Source of the DNA: CAWAHD01 sp963781785
Lineage (GTDB): Bacteria > Planctomycetota > Planctomycetia > Isosphaerales > Isosphaeraceae
Direction: 5' to 3'
Length of the DNA stretch: 64,000 bases
Assembly: GCA_963781785.1 (NCBI GenBank)
Contig: CAWAHD010000002.1
Coordinates: 5,332,001-5,396,000 of the forward strand
Below the pieces are notes generated by a model. It searched no databases. It was not told the origin of the DNA and saw only the letters and a program-made list of their open reading frames with translations. Shown here one piece after another: positions 54,902 through 63,574 of this stretch; within the stretch, counting starts at the first letter, position 1, and the number at the start of each line of letters is the position of its first letter. Position numbers and translations under genes: made by a program.

Positions 54902-55450
54902 TCAGCGCAATTCGCCACGCGCATGTTTCTCCTTACCGGCTGGGTCGTGTATTTCCGCAAGGAGATGATCGACCGCGTAGCCAAACGAAAAGCTCGGCTT
55001 CGGGAGCGATTCGCATTCTTTGTGGGTCATTGGCAACTCGGCGACGGCGCCGCCCTTCTGGTAACTGAAATGCCAAGCCGGATTCTCGTGAAACGAGCAT
55101 ACATACTCCGGGAAATCCAATTCGCCAGGGCATACGGGAAGGTTGCCCACGATCGGATAGTCACCGCGGTAAATCGGCCGACGGTCAAGCAATTCGCCTA
55201 AAAATAAAGGGGCGTCGGTCAATTCCGCCATTGAAAGGGTTGGGCTGGGAAACGCCTTTTTGTAAAGCCGCACCAAAAGGGCACTGCCACACATACCGGC
55301 GAGAGCGCACGGGGTCACGAACAAGCCGGCACGCGCGAGGCGACGAAGGTCCAACAGGATGCGGCCATAGGCGAATGAGCCGGCGGGCAAGGCGACCTGG
55401 AATACGTCACCGGTCCGAAAGCGAATGCGTCGGGTGCTCGGTTTCGCCAT
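54902..55450 (-). CDS. Imm26-like immunity protein (possible frameshifted C-terminal extension to 54787)
   Basis: 182 residues from the ATG at 55448-55450: MAKPSTRRIRFRTGDVFQVA, LPAGSFAYGRILLDLRRLAR, then ELTDAPLFLGELLDRRPIYR, YPIVGNLPVCPGELDFPEYV and PKPSFSFGYAVDHLLAEIHD. The opening GDVFxVxLPxGxxAYGRIL is the signature of immunity protein 26 (Imm26), found in polymorphic toxin loci. Just past the TGA at 54902 a second frame reads DPRRDSILARVGLRPGMCYD and EICAKVGGPTAEKLLLVQ to 54787, which looks like natural sequence. A one-base indel may therefore have cut off the end. No toxin gene lies beside it, so it may be an orphan, a spare immunity gene, or used for something else. Confidence 0.72.
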   Translation of the reverse strand: MAKPSTRRIRFRTGDVFQVALPAGSFAYGRILLDLRRLARAGLFVTPCALAGMCGSALLVRLYKKAFPSPTLSMAELTDAPLFLGELLDRRPIYRGDYPIVGNLPVCPGELDFPEYVCSFHENPAWHFSYQKGGAVAELPMTHKECESLPKPSFSFGYAVDHLLAEIHDPAGKEKHARGELR

Positions 55451-55621
55451 CCCATTGCCCCTTCGAGCTACTTGCGCTCGGCGACCCGGTAAGTGCCCCA
55501 GCCGGCGCGGGTCAGCGTATCGTGGCGCCGGCGCGCTATGACCGAGTGCCGGTAGCATATCAAGTCACACCAGCGCGCTATCAAGGCTGCCTGCAGCGTA
55601 TTGAGAGCACCGGTCAGCATA

Positions 55622-55690
55622 TTAGAAGATATCGGCGATGCAGGTGCGGAGCAGAGCGACGGCGGTTTCGGAAAGGGCAATGGTTTGCAT
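55622..55690 (-). pseudogene. Very short N-terminal remnant (MQTIALSETAVALLR)
   Basis: Twenty-two codons with a perfect AGGAGGAAGCC ribosome site: MQTIALSETAVALLRTCIAD. This start is familiar from small planctomycete proteins of about 70-90 residues, but here a TAA stop follows at once. A second frame downstream (HDTLTRAGWGTYRVAERK, ending near 55468) could be the remainder. Either a truncated gene or a frameshifted one. Confidence 0.4.
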
Positions 55691-55760
55691 GGCTTCCTCC
55701 TGGCGGCATATTAGCCGGAACTCGCACCGCCGGGAATATGGATCGCCGGCCGTCCTCGCC

Positions 55761-57153
55761 TTATTCGTTGAACAACAGCTTGCACATCTTCCTGGCCCGC
55801 ACACTTTCCGCAAATGTGCGCGTCTTCACCTGTCGGAATGCATCACGGTCGCCGGTCTGACGGAGCTTGCGCACCGCTGCAAGCAGCGGGCCCTCCCCGC
55901 CAGCTAGCTCCGTGAATTCCTTGGCTTTGGTCTCGTCGTCGGTGACCACGCGCCCGAGGACGTTTCTTTGCCCTTCGCGATCGATGAAGATACTCCGCGC
56001 CTTCATCTCGTAACCCTCCGGGAACAACTGCGCCGGTGAATTTCCATCGAGTCCGACCTGACTGCGTCCCCGTTCCGTTTGTCTCGATAAGCTCTCCGGG
56101 AAGGAGGATCTTGAACTCGTACTCGGGAGGTCCCCCCGAGAACAGGAAACCGAACGTCGAGTACAGGCCGATCATCCGAAAAACGGCTCGCTTGACCCGT
56201 TTCTCGAGCTCCTTGTCTTTTTGAAATACTTCCTCGAGCCGCTTGTTTTCTTGCTGGATTGCGCTTTGATAGCGGCGCTCCTTTCGAATCGCCTGAATGA
56301 GCGCATCAGCTTCGGCCTGAGTCACGTCAGTCCCGTCGCGGTGCCTGAAATACTGCACGACCAACCGCCCAAGAAATACATCGATCCTTCTCGCGTTTTC
56401 TCGGTCGTTGTAAGGAACGGCGAAAAGCTCCACGAGCAGCTTGCGATCGAGTCCGACGCGCTCCGCTTCCGCGAACAGGTTCTCCGTCAGCGCCGCGTCG
56501 AGCTTTCCATCCTGGTCGAAAAGGCGGTGGTGGGCCGCGGCATCGTACAAGATGACCGAGATGTTCTCCAGGAATCGCCGACCATCTATGCGAAGGTGGC
56601 TGACCAGCCGGGAAACATCGTAGTCGTTGCCGAATACTCGTTCGATCGCGCTCATGCAGCTCGGTAGATAGAGGTCGAGCAGCTCGTCCCGAGCGTTCAA
56701 GAAACCGGCCAAAGTCACGATGTTCGTGATCTTCTCGCGCCAGCGGTGTTCGACCAGGAACCCATAATCGGTTCTCTCGTAGGTCCGCTCGAGCACGCTG
56801 GCCCCGGCGTCCGGCGCATTCTCTGCACTATATCGATAGTGCTGAGGGATCTCGCGAGGACTGCGGTACGAACCGCGCGCGATGAAATACTGGCATTCCG
56901 CGTTGGACGGCTTGGAATCGGCCACTCCGGGGCGACCACTCGTTTCCGAAAGCGTCGTCCAGCGCGCGTTCCAATCCGGTTTGAGCGCCTCAGCCGGCAG
57001 GAACTTATCCTTGGGCTGCCAGATCATCCGGTCGCACGAGCCATCGGCGTTGATGGTCGTCTCGACGTAGAACGTCGCGGGTGGACAGCAGCCGGCGGCA
57101 AGAACCGCCAGCAAACAAAGACTCCTGAGCTGCAAGCCCCGCTGGCATTTCAT
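55761..57153 (-). CDS. Exported lipoprotein, hypothetical (one apparent frameshift)
   Basis: About 463 residues from ATG 57153, which has GGAGG upstream. The N-terminus MKCQRGLQLRSLCLLAVLAA ends in an AGC lipobox, so the product is probably anchored to a membrane. The body starts FYVETTINADGSCDRMIWQP (an anti-parallel beta start seen in several planctomycete lipoproteins) and is then mostly helical: LLDLYLPSCMSAIERVFGND, RFLENISVILYDAAAHHRLF, EADALIQAIRKERRYQSAIQ. Near 56035 the frame changes; the continuation LFPEGYEMKARSIFIDREGQ, VVTDDETKAKEFTELAGGEG and TRTFAESVRARKMCKLLFNE ends at 55761. No named domain recognised. Confidence 0.75.
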
Positions 57154-57488
57154 GGTTGGCCTCCTGTCCATCTCCGTTGGCGGATCCGATCGAATCGCGA
57201 TGATCGCCTGATAACGACGATCACGAACGCCGATGCACTCCGGTCACGGATTCTACATCTTCCTTCGTCAAAATTGCAACGTCGGCGATCGCGAACTCAC
57301 CCGTGGCCAATTCGCCTCGATCCAATTGAATGATCGAATTCGCTGCTTGCAAGTCGGCAGAATCTTCGATTGGATCCGGCCGACCGCGGGGGGTTTTTGG
57401 TAACATCAAGATCGTTCAAGGCGGACGGGTCCGCAGAGATTTGTCGTCTGGGGGCAACTTTGAGCCGGGCCCGACTCAATTGGGGTCA
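57154..57488. other. Intergenic region upstream of the toxin-antitoxin pair
   Basis: About 335 bp between divergent genes. It contains AT-rich patches (GAATGATCGAATTC near 57327) that may be promoter or operator sequence for the antitoxin. No coding signal. Confidence 0.4.
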
Positions 57489-57695
57489 ATGAACGCTATG
57501 GACGTATTCACGGTCGTACTCCCTGAGGAGCACGCGCAACGGCTCCGAGAGCTGGCCCGAGAAGCCGGCATCTCCCCCGAGCAGTTGCTGCGCGACGGCG
57601 TCGAGCAGTGGCTGAGCCGCCCGAGCCGGGAGTTCGCGGAGGCCGCGGCCTACGTGTTGCAAAAGAACCGGGAACTCTACCGGCGGCTGGCGTAG
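57489..57695 (+). CDS. Antitoxin of a Doc-type toxin-antitoxin pair (RHH-like)
   Basis: 68 residues from ATG 57489: MNAMDVFTVVLPEEHAQRLR, ELAREAGISPEQLLRDGVEQ, WLSRPSREFAEAAAYVLQKN and RELYRRLA. The N-terminal strand plus two helices (VFTVVLPEEHAQRLRELARE, SPEQLLRDGVEQ) fit a ribbon-helix-helix DNA-binding domain; the C-terminal helices (EFAEAAAYVLQKNRELYR) are the typical toxin-neutralising tail of Phd/CopG-like partners of Doc toxins. It ends four bases before the toxin ATG, so the two are co-translated. It probably represses its own operon. Confidence 0.85.
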   Translation: MNAMDVFTVVLPEEHAQRLRELAREAGISPEQLLRDGVEQWLSRPSREFAEAAAYVLQKNRELYRRLA

Positions 57696-57699
57696 CCCG

Positions 57700-58092
57700 A
57701 TGCGCTATCTGACGACCGACGAGGTGCTGGAGCTGCACCGACTGGTTATCGCCCAATCTGGCGGAGGCTCGGGTGTCCGCGACCCTAATGCCCTGGATTC
57801 GGCCGTGGCACAGCCGCGCATGACGTTCGGCGGGGTGGACCTGTATCCGACGACAGCGGAGAAGGCCGCAGCGCTGGGCTTCTCGTTGATCATGAACCAT
57901 CCGTTCGTCGACGGCAACAAGCGGATCGGCCACGCGGCCATGGAGTCGTTCCTGGTCCTCAAGGGATACGAGATCTTCGCTTCCGCCGATGAACAGGAGC
58001 GTGTGGTGCTCGATCTGGCGGCGGGTCGACTGGGCAGAGACGAGTTCACCGAATGGCTGAGCGCGCATCTCGGCGAGCGAGGTACCACGTGA
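57700..58092 (+). CDS. doc: Death-on-curing (Doc/Fic) family toxin
   Basis: 130 residues: MRYLTTDEVLELHRLVIAQS, DPNALDSAVAQPRMTFGGVD, then the Fic core NHPFVDGNKRIGHAAMESFL (HPFVDGNKR, catalytic His and phosphate-binding Lys/Arg) and the helix YEIFASADEQERVVLDLAAG. This is the Doc variant (HPFxDGNKR), whose best-known member phosphorylates elongation factor Tu and stops translation. The length is standard. The upstream gene encodes the antitoxin. All active-site residues are present, so it is probably functional. Confidence 0.94.
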   Translation: MRYLTTDEVLELHRLVIAQSGGGSGVRDPNALDSAVAQPRMTFGGVDLYPTTAEKAAALGFSLIMNHPFVDGNKRIGHAAMESFLVLKGYEIFASADEQERVVLDLAAGRLGRDEFTEWLSAHLGERGTT

Positions 58093-58125
58093 GTCGCAAC
58101 GGTTCAGGCCCGCACCATCAACCCC

Positions 58126-58644
58126 ATGAGCAACAAACCCAAACGACAGACCGGATCGAACCAGCGGGCCGAGGAGCGCGTCCGGCTGCGCGTCATCTGT
58201 CTCAAGCCGCCGCCACCAAAGAAGTATGGCGCTGAGTTTGGCTTGCAAGACAACTCCACGACAGCCGAGTGGGTGATTCATGCGGGAAAGGAACGCCCGA
58301 ATGGCGACATTCAGTTTGAGTGTGAGTGTCGTGTACGACAGAATCCGCGCACGCAAGCACCGAGCTTTCTTGGTCCGTTTGTGCACGGCGATGCCGCAAA
58401 GCGGTTTCTCTATCTGAGCTGGCGGCCGGCCGATTGGCGGCCGGGCCAGCCGGATCCGCCGCCCCCCGGTTGGGTGCGTCGCCTGAAGGTCCATCTCAGT
58501 ACCATGACTTGGGGGCAGATTCACGAAGCGGTACGGATCGATGGCGTACTCGAGGCCACTGTGCAAGGCACAGCTCGCGACGGCGGGCCGAGCTGCGCTT
58601 CCGTGCCGCTTGTGGGCGGCGGCTGGCGTGTGCAGCCGAAATGA
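58126..58644 (+). CDS. DUF5990-family protein
   Basis: 172 residues: MSNKPKRQTGSNQRAEERVR, LRVICLKPPPPKKYGAEFGL, QDNSTTAEWVIHAGKERPNG, FLGPFVHGDAAKRFLYLSWR and WGQIHEAVRIDGVLEATVQG. The pattern (R.R..C..PPP..YGAEFGLQD, GPF.HG....RFLYL.W) matches DUF5990 proteins, which are small, soluble, mainly beta proteins of unknown role. It starts 33 bp after the toxin stop on the same strand and may share its transcript; a connection is not established. Confidence 0.8.
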   Translation: MSNKPKRQTGSNQRAEERVRLRVICLKPPPPKKYGAEFGLQDNSTTAEWVIHAGKERPNGDIQFECECRVRQNPRTQAPSFLGPFVHGDAAKRFLYLSWRPADWRPGQPDPPPPGWVRRLKVHLSTMTWGQIHEAVRIDGVLEATVQGTARDGGPSCASVPLVGGGWRVQPK

Positions 58645-58800
58645 GCGACGATTTGGCTCCAGGCAGGCGCGCGGCACCTCAGCATGAGCAACGAACATTG
58701 AACGGGCCAGTCCGTCGTGCGACGGTTGCCGGCACGAAGGTCGCCGTGCCTTGACGCATGGAGCGTCACCGGAACGTGACCAGCGGACCAGGAGTTCCCG

Positions 58801-59706
58801 ATGCCCAGCCTACGAAGCCGTATCTTTCGGCTGATCCTCGACGTGCGGAGGGCTTGCTTCAATTGGGACGCCCCGCTCGAGCGGTACCGCGCCCTGTTGA
58901 AACAGCAAGAACGGTTCTTCAAACCGCCCCGAGATGTCGACATCCAGCCCGTCATGGCTGGTGAGGTCCCGGCTGAATGGTTGACCCCGCCTGATGCGTC
59001 TCCCCGGTCGATCGTCCTCTACTTGCATGGCGGCGCATGGACCTTGGGATGGTCGAATATCCATCGCCGGATGGTCGCCCACCTCTGCCGGTCTGCGGCC
59101 AGTCGTGCTTTGGCAGTGAATTATCGCCTCGCGCCCGAACACCCGTTCCCCGCTGCCGTGGAAGACTGCGTGGGCGCCTACCGCTGGCTGCTCTCGAGTG
59201 GATCGCTGCCGCGGGAGATCATCATCGCGGGGGACTCGGCCGGGGGGAACCTCACGCTGGCGACGATGTTGTCGTTGCGCGATGCCGGCGACCCGCTCCC
59301 AGCCGCCGCCGTGTGCATCTCGCCGGCGACCGACCTGGAATGCACGGGTGAGTCGTTCCGGGCGAAGAAGGACCCGATGCAGACCCCGGAGTTCGTCCAG
59401 GCGATGATCCGCCATTATGCCGGCGGCCAGGACCTGCGGTCGCCCTTGCTCTCGCCGCTGTACGGCGACCTGCGCGGACTACCGCCCTTGCTCGTCCACG
59501 CCGGAGGCGATGAAATGCTCCTGAGCGATGCGACGCGGCTGGCCGAAAAGGCCAGCGCAGCCGGTGTCGAATCGAGCCTCGCCGTCTGGCCGCGGATGTG
59601 GCACGTCTGGCACCTGTTCGCGCCCGCGCTTCCCGAGGCACGGCAGGCCATCGACGCGATCGGTGTGTTCGCCCGAGACCACTTCACGCGGGGACACTCG
59701 CAATGA
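58801..59706 (+). CDS. Alpha/beta hydrolase, hormone-sensitive-lipase family
   Basis: 301 residues. Oxyanion motif YLHGGAWTLGW (HGGxW), nucleophile GDSAGGNLTLA (GDSAG), acid in LLVHAGGDEMLLSDATRLAE (Asp) and His in WPRMWHVWHLF. A short N-terminal cap (MPSLRSRIFRLILDVRRACF) precedes the core, as in HSL esterases of 300 residues. It would hydrolyse short-chain esters; cytoplasmic, no signal peptide. A single gene with no clear pathway link. Start ATG 58801 follows GGACCAGGAG. Confidence 0.92.
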   Translation: MPSLRSRIFRLILDVRRACFNWDAPLERYRALLKQQERFFKPPRDVDIQPVMAGEVPAEWLTPPDASPRSIVLYLHGGAWTLGWSNIHRRMVAHLCRSAASRALAVNYRLAPEHPFPAAVEDCVGAYRWLLSSGSLPREIIIAGDSAGGNLTLATMLSLRDAGDPLPAAAVCISPATDLECTGESFRAKKDPMQTPEFVQAMIRHYAGGQDLRSPLLSPLYGDLRGLPPLLVHAGGDEMLLSDATRLAEKASAAGVESSLAVWPRMWHVWHLFAPALPEARQAIDAIGVFARDHFTRGHSQ

Positions 59707-59755
59707 TGATCGCAAAGCCGCGGGCGACCGTCATGCTTGGCCTCCGATTCAAGGG

Positions 59756-60470
59756 TCAAACGACCGCGGCCACGCGGACCGATTCCGCCTTGGACTGGAG
59801 CTTGGCCGTGATCGCATTCGCGAGCATTTCGACATCGGACACGGCTCGCAAGATCGAGTCGCCCGCAGCACCACGCGTGTAGAGCGGGGCGAGGTTTCCG
59901 ATCACCGCGAGCATCTGGGTGCAGAACAGCAGATAATGATGATCGAACTTCAATGCGCCGTGGGATGGTGCCGGCTCGAGTTTATAAAGGTCGGGAGTGT
60001 AGTAGAGCTGTGTCACGTCGATGACGTGGATGAACTCGCGGAGCTCCTCGATGGACTCGAGCGCCCGCTTGCGCTTGATGCGGGCCTCCAGCGTGACGAG
60101 GAACCAGGTCCCCCCGGCGAGCAGGGCGAGAAGATTGAAGCCGGCGTCGGTGGCCTCGAAGACCTCGGTGATCGTGCCGAATTCCCAGCGCGCGTGGATA
60201 TGGAAGAAGAGAAACGAGAGAAGCAGGGCGCCGGCGCCGATTGCCAGGAAGGACACCGCCCTGATGGCGCGGATCGGCGTCCGGGCCTGCCGCGCGCTCA
60301 TCGGTCACATGCGCGATCCGGGCGAGCTGGACGGCGAGCTCGGCCAGGCTGCTTCCCGGCAGTCGATCGCTGACCTGGCGGGCCAGGTTCTCGGCGGTCT
60401 CAATTATCCTCGCGGGGTCAAGACGATGCTTTCCGTCGCGGTGCGCATCGGTTGGTGCGCCGGTTTGCAT
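59756..60470 (-). CDS. Two-pass membrane protein, conserved hypothetical (one apparent frameshift)
   Basis: About 237 residues. From the ATG at 60468-60470: IIETAENLARQVSDRLPGSS, LAELAVQLARIAHVTDERAA, a soluble helical N-terminus. After a shift near 60305 the membrane part follows: TPIRAIRAVSFLAIGAGALL and DAGFNLLALLAGGTWFLVTL. Then come a coiled helix and conserved block ARIKRKRALESIEELREFIH with VIDVTQLYYTPDL, near-identical in layout to a widespread family whose motif is HVIDMHQLTKDP. The C-terminal domain is cytoplasmic and helical (FCTQMLAVIGNLAPLYTRGA). Function unknown. Confidence 0.72.
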
Positions 60471-60720
60471 GCTGGATCTCCATCAGGATTGCCCGTGCCA
60501 CGGGTCGCCGGCATTCTTCGGGGTGATTTGCCGCATCGTCAGTGTACACACTCGCCCGCATGTCACCCAATGTCGTCGAAGAATTGGTGGCCAACCAACG
60601 ATTGTGAGGGGAAGGAGTGGCACTGGTGCAATGGTCCGTCCGGCGCGGTATCTTCGCGGGTGGCCGTCGTCCGGACCGTGAGCATCTGACAATTCTCCAG
60701 GCAACCGACGGAGGCTAGCC
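60471..60720. other. Intergenic region
   Basis: About 250 bp between divergent genes; expected to hold promoters for both. No repeat or gene identified. Confidence 0.35.
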
Positions 60721-62121
60721 ATGATGACCAGCTCCACGCGCTCGATGGTCCTTCGATTCGGCGAGGTTCGCCCGACCTCTCTTGCCCTCCTGTTCGCCCT
60801 GTTGATGACGCACACCGCTCTTCCGGTGTCGCTCGGACAAGCACAGGTCAGTCGGACCGGGCAGGATCGTGGCTTGCCGGTCGCCCAGCCTCGGCATCTC
60901 GAACCTGCCCAGGCAGCGGGCCCTGACGCCCCCATTCCTGTCGGCCCGGCCGAGGGCTTGACCCTCGACCAAGCAGTCGATCGGCTGGAACGCGAGAACC
61001 TGACGCTGGCCGCCATGTGGTTGGAGGTACCCCAGGCGCGTGCTGACATCCTCGCCGCCGAGCAGAAGCCCAAGTCCCTCCTGTTCATCGGCGGTGGCAA
61101 GGATGGCCTGGTCCGGCTTCGGCCATTGGATTTCGCCCCCAAGCGCTGGGCTCGTGCCCTCGCTGCCCGCCTGGCAGCGCAAGTGATCGAGGCTCAGTAC
61201 TCGGATGCCGTCCGCACCCAGACCGCAAACCTCTATACCGCGTATGTCGATGTCCAGGAGGCCAAAGAGCAAGCGCGATTCGCCCGGACCGCCCTCAGGG
61301 GGGTCGAGCAGTGGACGAACGTGGTCAAAAAGCTCGGCGAGTCGGGCCGGATCGGGAAGAGCGATGTGGGCCGGACCGCGGCCATCGAGGGCCGCGCAGC
61401 GGCCGCAGCCACCGACGCGGAGTGCGCGCTCCGTAAGGCGAGGCTCGGCCTGGCAGACCTGCTGAACCTCCAGGGAGCCCTGGCCGAGCGGCTCGAAGTC
61501 AGGGACGAGCCGGATCAGCGCGAGCTGGCGCTGCCCGCCCTGGGAGTGCTGACTCGGCTCGCCTTGAGCCACCGGCCCGATCTCCGTGCGTATCGGCTCG
61601 GATTGTGGCGAGCCTATGCCGACTGGCTCCGGGCATGGGTCGACGAGTGGCCGGACTTCTACGCCCTCGGCCCGGCGAATCGGCCCGGCCGTCGGGATGC
61701 CGACGGCGGGGTAGGTGCTGTGCCGCGGGCAGCGGGCCTGCTCGTCAGCCTCCCGGACTCAGGTCATTACCGGGGAAAGATCGCACGGGCACGGATCAAC
61801 GTCACTCAGTCGCGAATCGAACTGGCGCGGATCGAGCGGCAGGTCGTCCTCGACGTGCGGCACGCCCACCTGGAATTCACGCACAGCCTGGAGGCCCGAC
61901 GGCGGCTGAGGGAGGCGGCGTTACCTTCCGCCAAGTCGGTAAGAGACGATGTGTTCCGGCTATTTCAGGCCGGCGAGGCGGAGATCCAGGATTGCCTGAG
62001 CGCTCAATCAGAGTACAACACGGTCGTTCAACAGTACCTCACGGCAACCATCCGCCACCGTCGTGCGGCGCTGGCCCTGAACACAGCCGTCGGCAAGCGG
62101 GTGCTGCTCCTGCCGCCGTGA
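60721..62121 (+). CDS. TolC-like outer-membrane efflux protein
   Basis: 466 residues. The N-terminus has a signal-like stretch (TSLALLFALLMTHTALPVSL) and a low-complexity linker. The family's repeated helices are present: GLTLDQAVDRLERENLTLAA (start of the first TolC repeat), TANLYTAYVDVQEAKEQARF (long coiled helix), KLGESGRIGKSDVGRTAAIE, and in the second half ARINVTQSRIELARIERQVV, HAHLEFTHSLEARRRLREAA and FRLFQAGEAEIQDCLSAQSE. In this family three subunits form a barrel-plus-tunnel for export with an inner pump and adaptor. No pump gene is adjacent. The middle region is a little shorter than classical TolC. Confidence 0.85.
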   Translation: MMTSSTRSMVLRFGEVRPTSLALLFALLMTHTALPVSLGQAQVSRTGQDRGLPVAQPRHLEPAQAAGPDAPIPVGPAEGLTLDQAVDRLERENLTLAAMWLEVPQARADILAAEQKPKSLLFIGGGKDGLVRLRPLDFAPKRWARALAARLAAQVIEAQYSDAVRTQTANLYTAYVDVQEAKEQARFARTALRGVEQWTNVVKKLGESGRIGKSDVGRTAAIEGRAAAAATDAECALRKARLGLADLLNLQGALAERLEVRDEPDQRELALPALGVLTRLALSHRPDLRAYRLGLWRAYADWLRAWVDEWPDFYALGPANRPGRRDADGGVGAVPRAAGLLVSLPDSGHYRGKIARARINVTQSRIELARIERQVVLDVRHAHLEFTHSLEARRRLREAALPSAKSVRDDVFRLFQAGEAEIQDCLSAQSEYNTVVQQYLTATIRHRRAALALNTAVGKRVLLLPP

Positions 62122-62229
62122 TATCGAGCTCCTTCTGACTTGGGGGAGATAGCGCGCCCAGCAGAGCTCCCGGCCGGTTGTAGGGGGCATGCCAAATCCA
62201 TTCCAAGTGACGCGGCAAAAATGATTGTA

Positions 62230-62291
62230 CTGTAGGTCGGGCTTACCAGCCTGACGTCCCCGAGAGTCAGGCTGGAAAGCCCGACCTACAG
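62230..62291. terminator. Large near-perfect hairpin between convergent genes
   Basis: A 26-base arm at 62230-62255 pairs with 62266-62291, with one mismatch and a 10-base loop. Both arms contain the GTCAGGCT-type core that makes up the four-copy array at 25543. It lies 108 bp after the TolC stop and 82 bp before the end of the opposite gene, where it would serve as a terminator for both. No U-tract is obvious, so it may instead be a repeat element. Confidence 0.7.
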
Positions 62292-62373
62292 CAATGCACG
62301 TGCGGGACCCGCGCGGCGACGGTTCTCGCGGTGAATCGGGTCGTTGAAAAAGAAAACATGCGTCCGGGCACAG

Positions 62374-63389
62374 CTACTTCCTTGGAGGAACGAGCTTCAT
62401 ACCGGCTGTGAGGTGGAATGTGCCGGTCGCTTCGCCACTCTCCCAGGGCTTCCCCGGGACCGAATAAGTGGAGGTGAGTGTGTACTTGAGGTCACGTGAG
62501 AACGCGACGATGTGTCCACCAGCCTGGTCGCGTTCGAGAGTCGCCTCGCCCAGCTCACGTTTGATCGTCGCTGTCTTGAGCTCGACTTTCTGTTGCGAGA
62601 CAAGGCTCATCGGATACCCAAATGGGGGAGGCGGGGCGATCGGGGAGGCGGTCGGGCGGTCCCACGAGACGTCGGTCTTCGCGGTAAATCGGTTCGCTTG
62701 CCCTCTGGGCTCGACCGGGGAATAGGTGTCGACCAGTCGGAGAGGCGCCCAGGGAACCCCCATGAGTAATCCCAGGTGCGACCCGCGCCCACCGGCTGGT
62801 CGGGCAGCTCGGGCATGACCGGAGCCAAAACGGAACTGAACCCATCCTTCGAGAAAACCGGGGCGAAAGGGTCCGCCTTGTCGTCGGGCTGGAACGGGAG
62901 GGCTTTCCAAGCTTTCAGAGTTTTCTCCGGCAGCTTGACCTCCGTCAGGCGTCCGCGAGAGTTGACTTTCAAGGCATACGGCTCCCCCAGGAGCGGACGA
63001 ATGATCGCATCCATCATGCCCGACCAGATGTTATTGACGGTAGCTCGGTCGCTCGAGTCGTAGGCCGCCTCGTCCCGGAAGGCATATTCATGGAACATCG
63101 ACAGCCGAGCACGATCGACCTTCTGGGTGATCGAAGCCGTACCATCCTCGCCAACACGATCCACGGACCAGGTTAGGTCGAGGCGCAGGTCGACACCGCT
63201 CTTCTTGGGAACGGCATCGAGTGCGCCGGTCGATTTGACCTCGGCGTTGTTCTTGACATGGTACTCGTAGTGGAGGACCTCGCCGGTCTTGAATCGCCAC
63301 CGGAGCGGAGTCTGCGCCCTGACGTTCTGACCTCCGCAGAGCGTCCCAGCCGCCACGATCAAACAGAACACCGGCTGCCGGTGCTTCAT
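62374..63389 (-). CDS. Exported DUF6263-like hypothetical protein (one apparent frameshift)
   Basis: 338 residues from the ATG at 63387-63389: MKHRQPVFCLIVAAGTLCGG, cleaved near VRAQTP. The mature part opens LRWRFKTGEVLHYEYHVKNN and has LTWSVDRVGEDGTASITQKV, YALKVNSRGRLTEVKLPEKT and PDQPVGAGRTWDYSW, a beta-rich pattern of planctomycete DUF6263 proteins. The frame is lost near 62755 in a run of five G; the next frame gives TYSPVEPRGQANRFTAKTDV, KRELGEATLERDQAGGHIVA and GTFHLTAGMKLVPPRK. Adding one base restores a single protein. Periplasmic or surface located. Function unknown; the family often sits with other secreted proteins. Confidence 0.78.
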
Positions 63390-63574
63390 CGCTTGATATC
63401 CGATCCGGAAGATGAACAAAGATGGTCAGGTTCGATCTTGCGATGCCTCGTTCGACGTTGCGATCGGTGTCAGCCGGCTCCGATCGTACCAGGAACCGAC
63501 GATCGGCTGGAATCCCTAGGCGCTTCATCCACCGAGGGGGACAATGAACGCGCTTGTTCACGAAGGAGCTTCCG

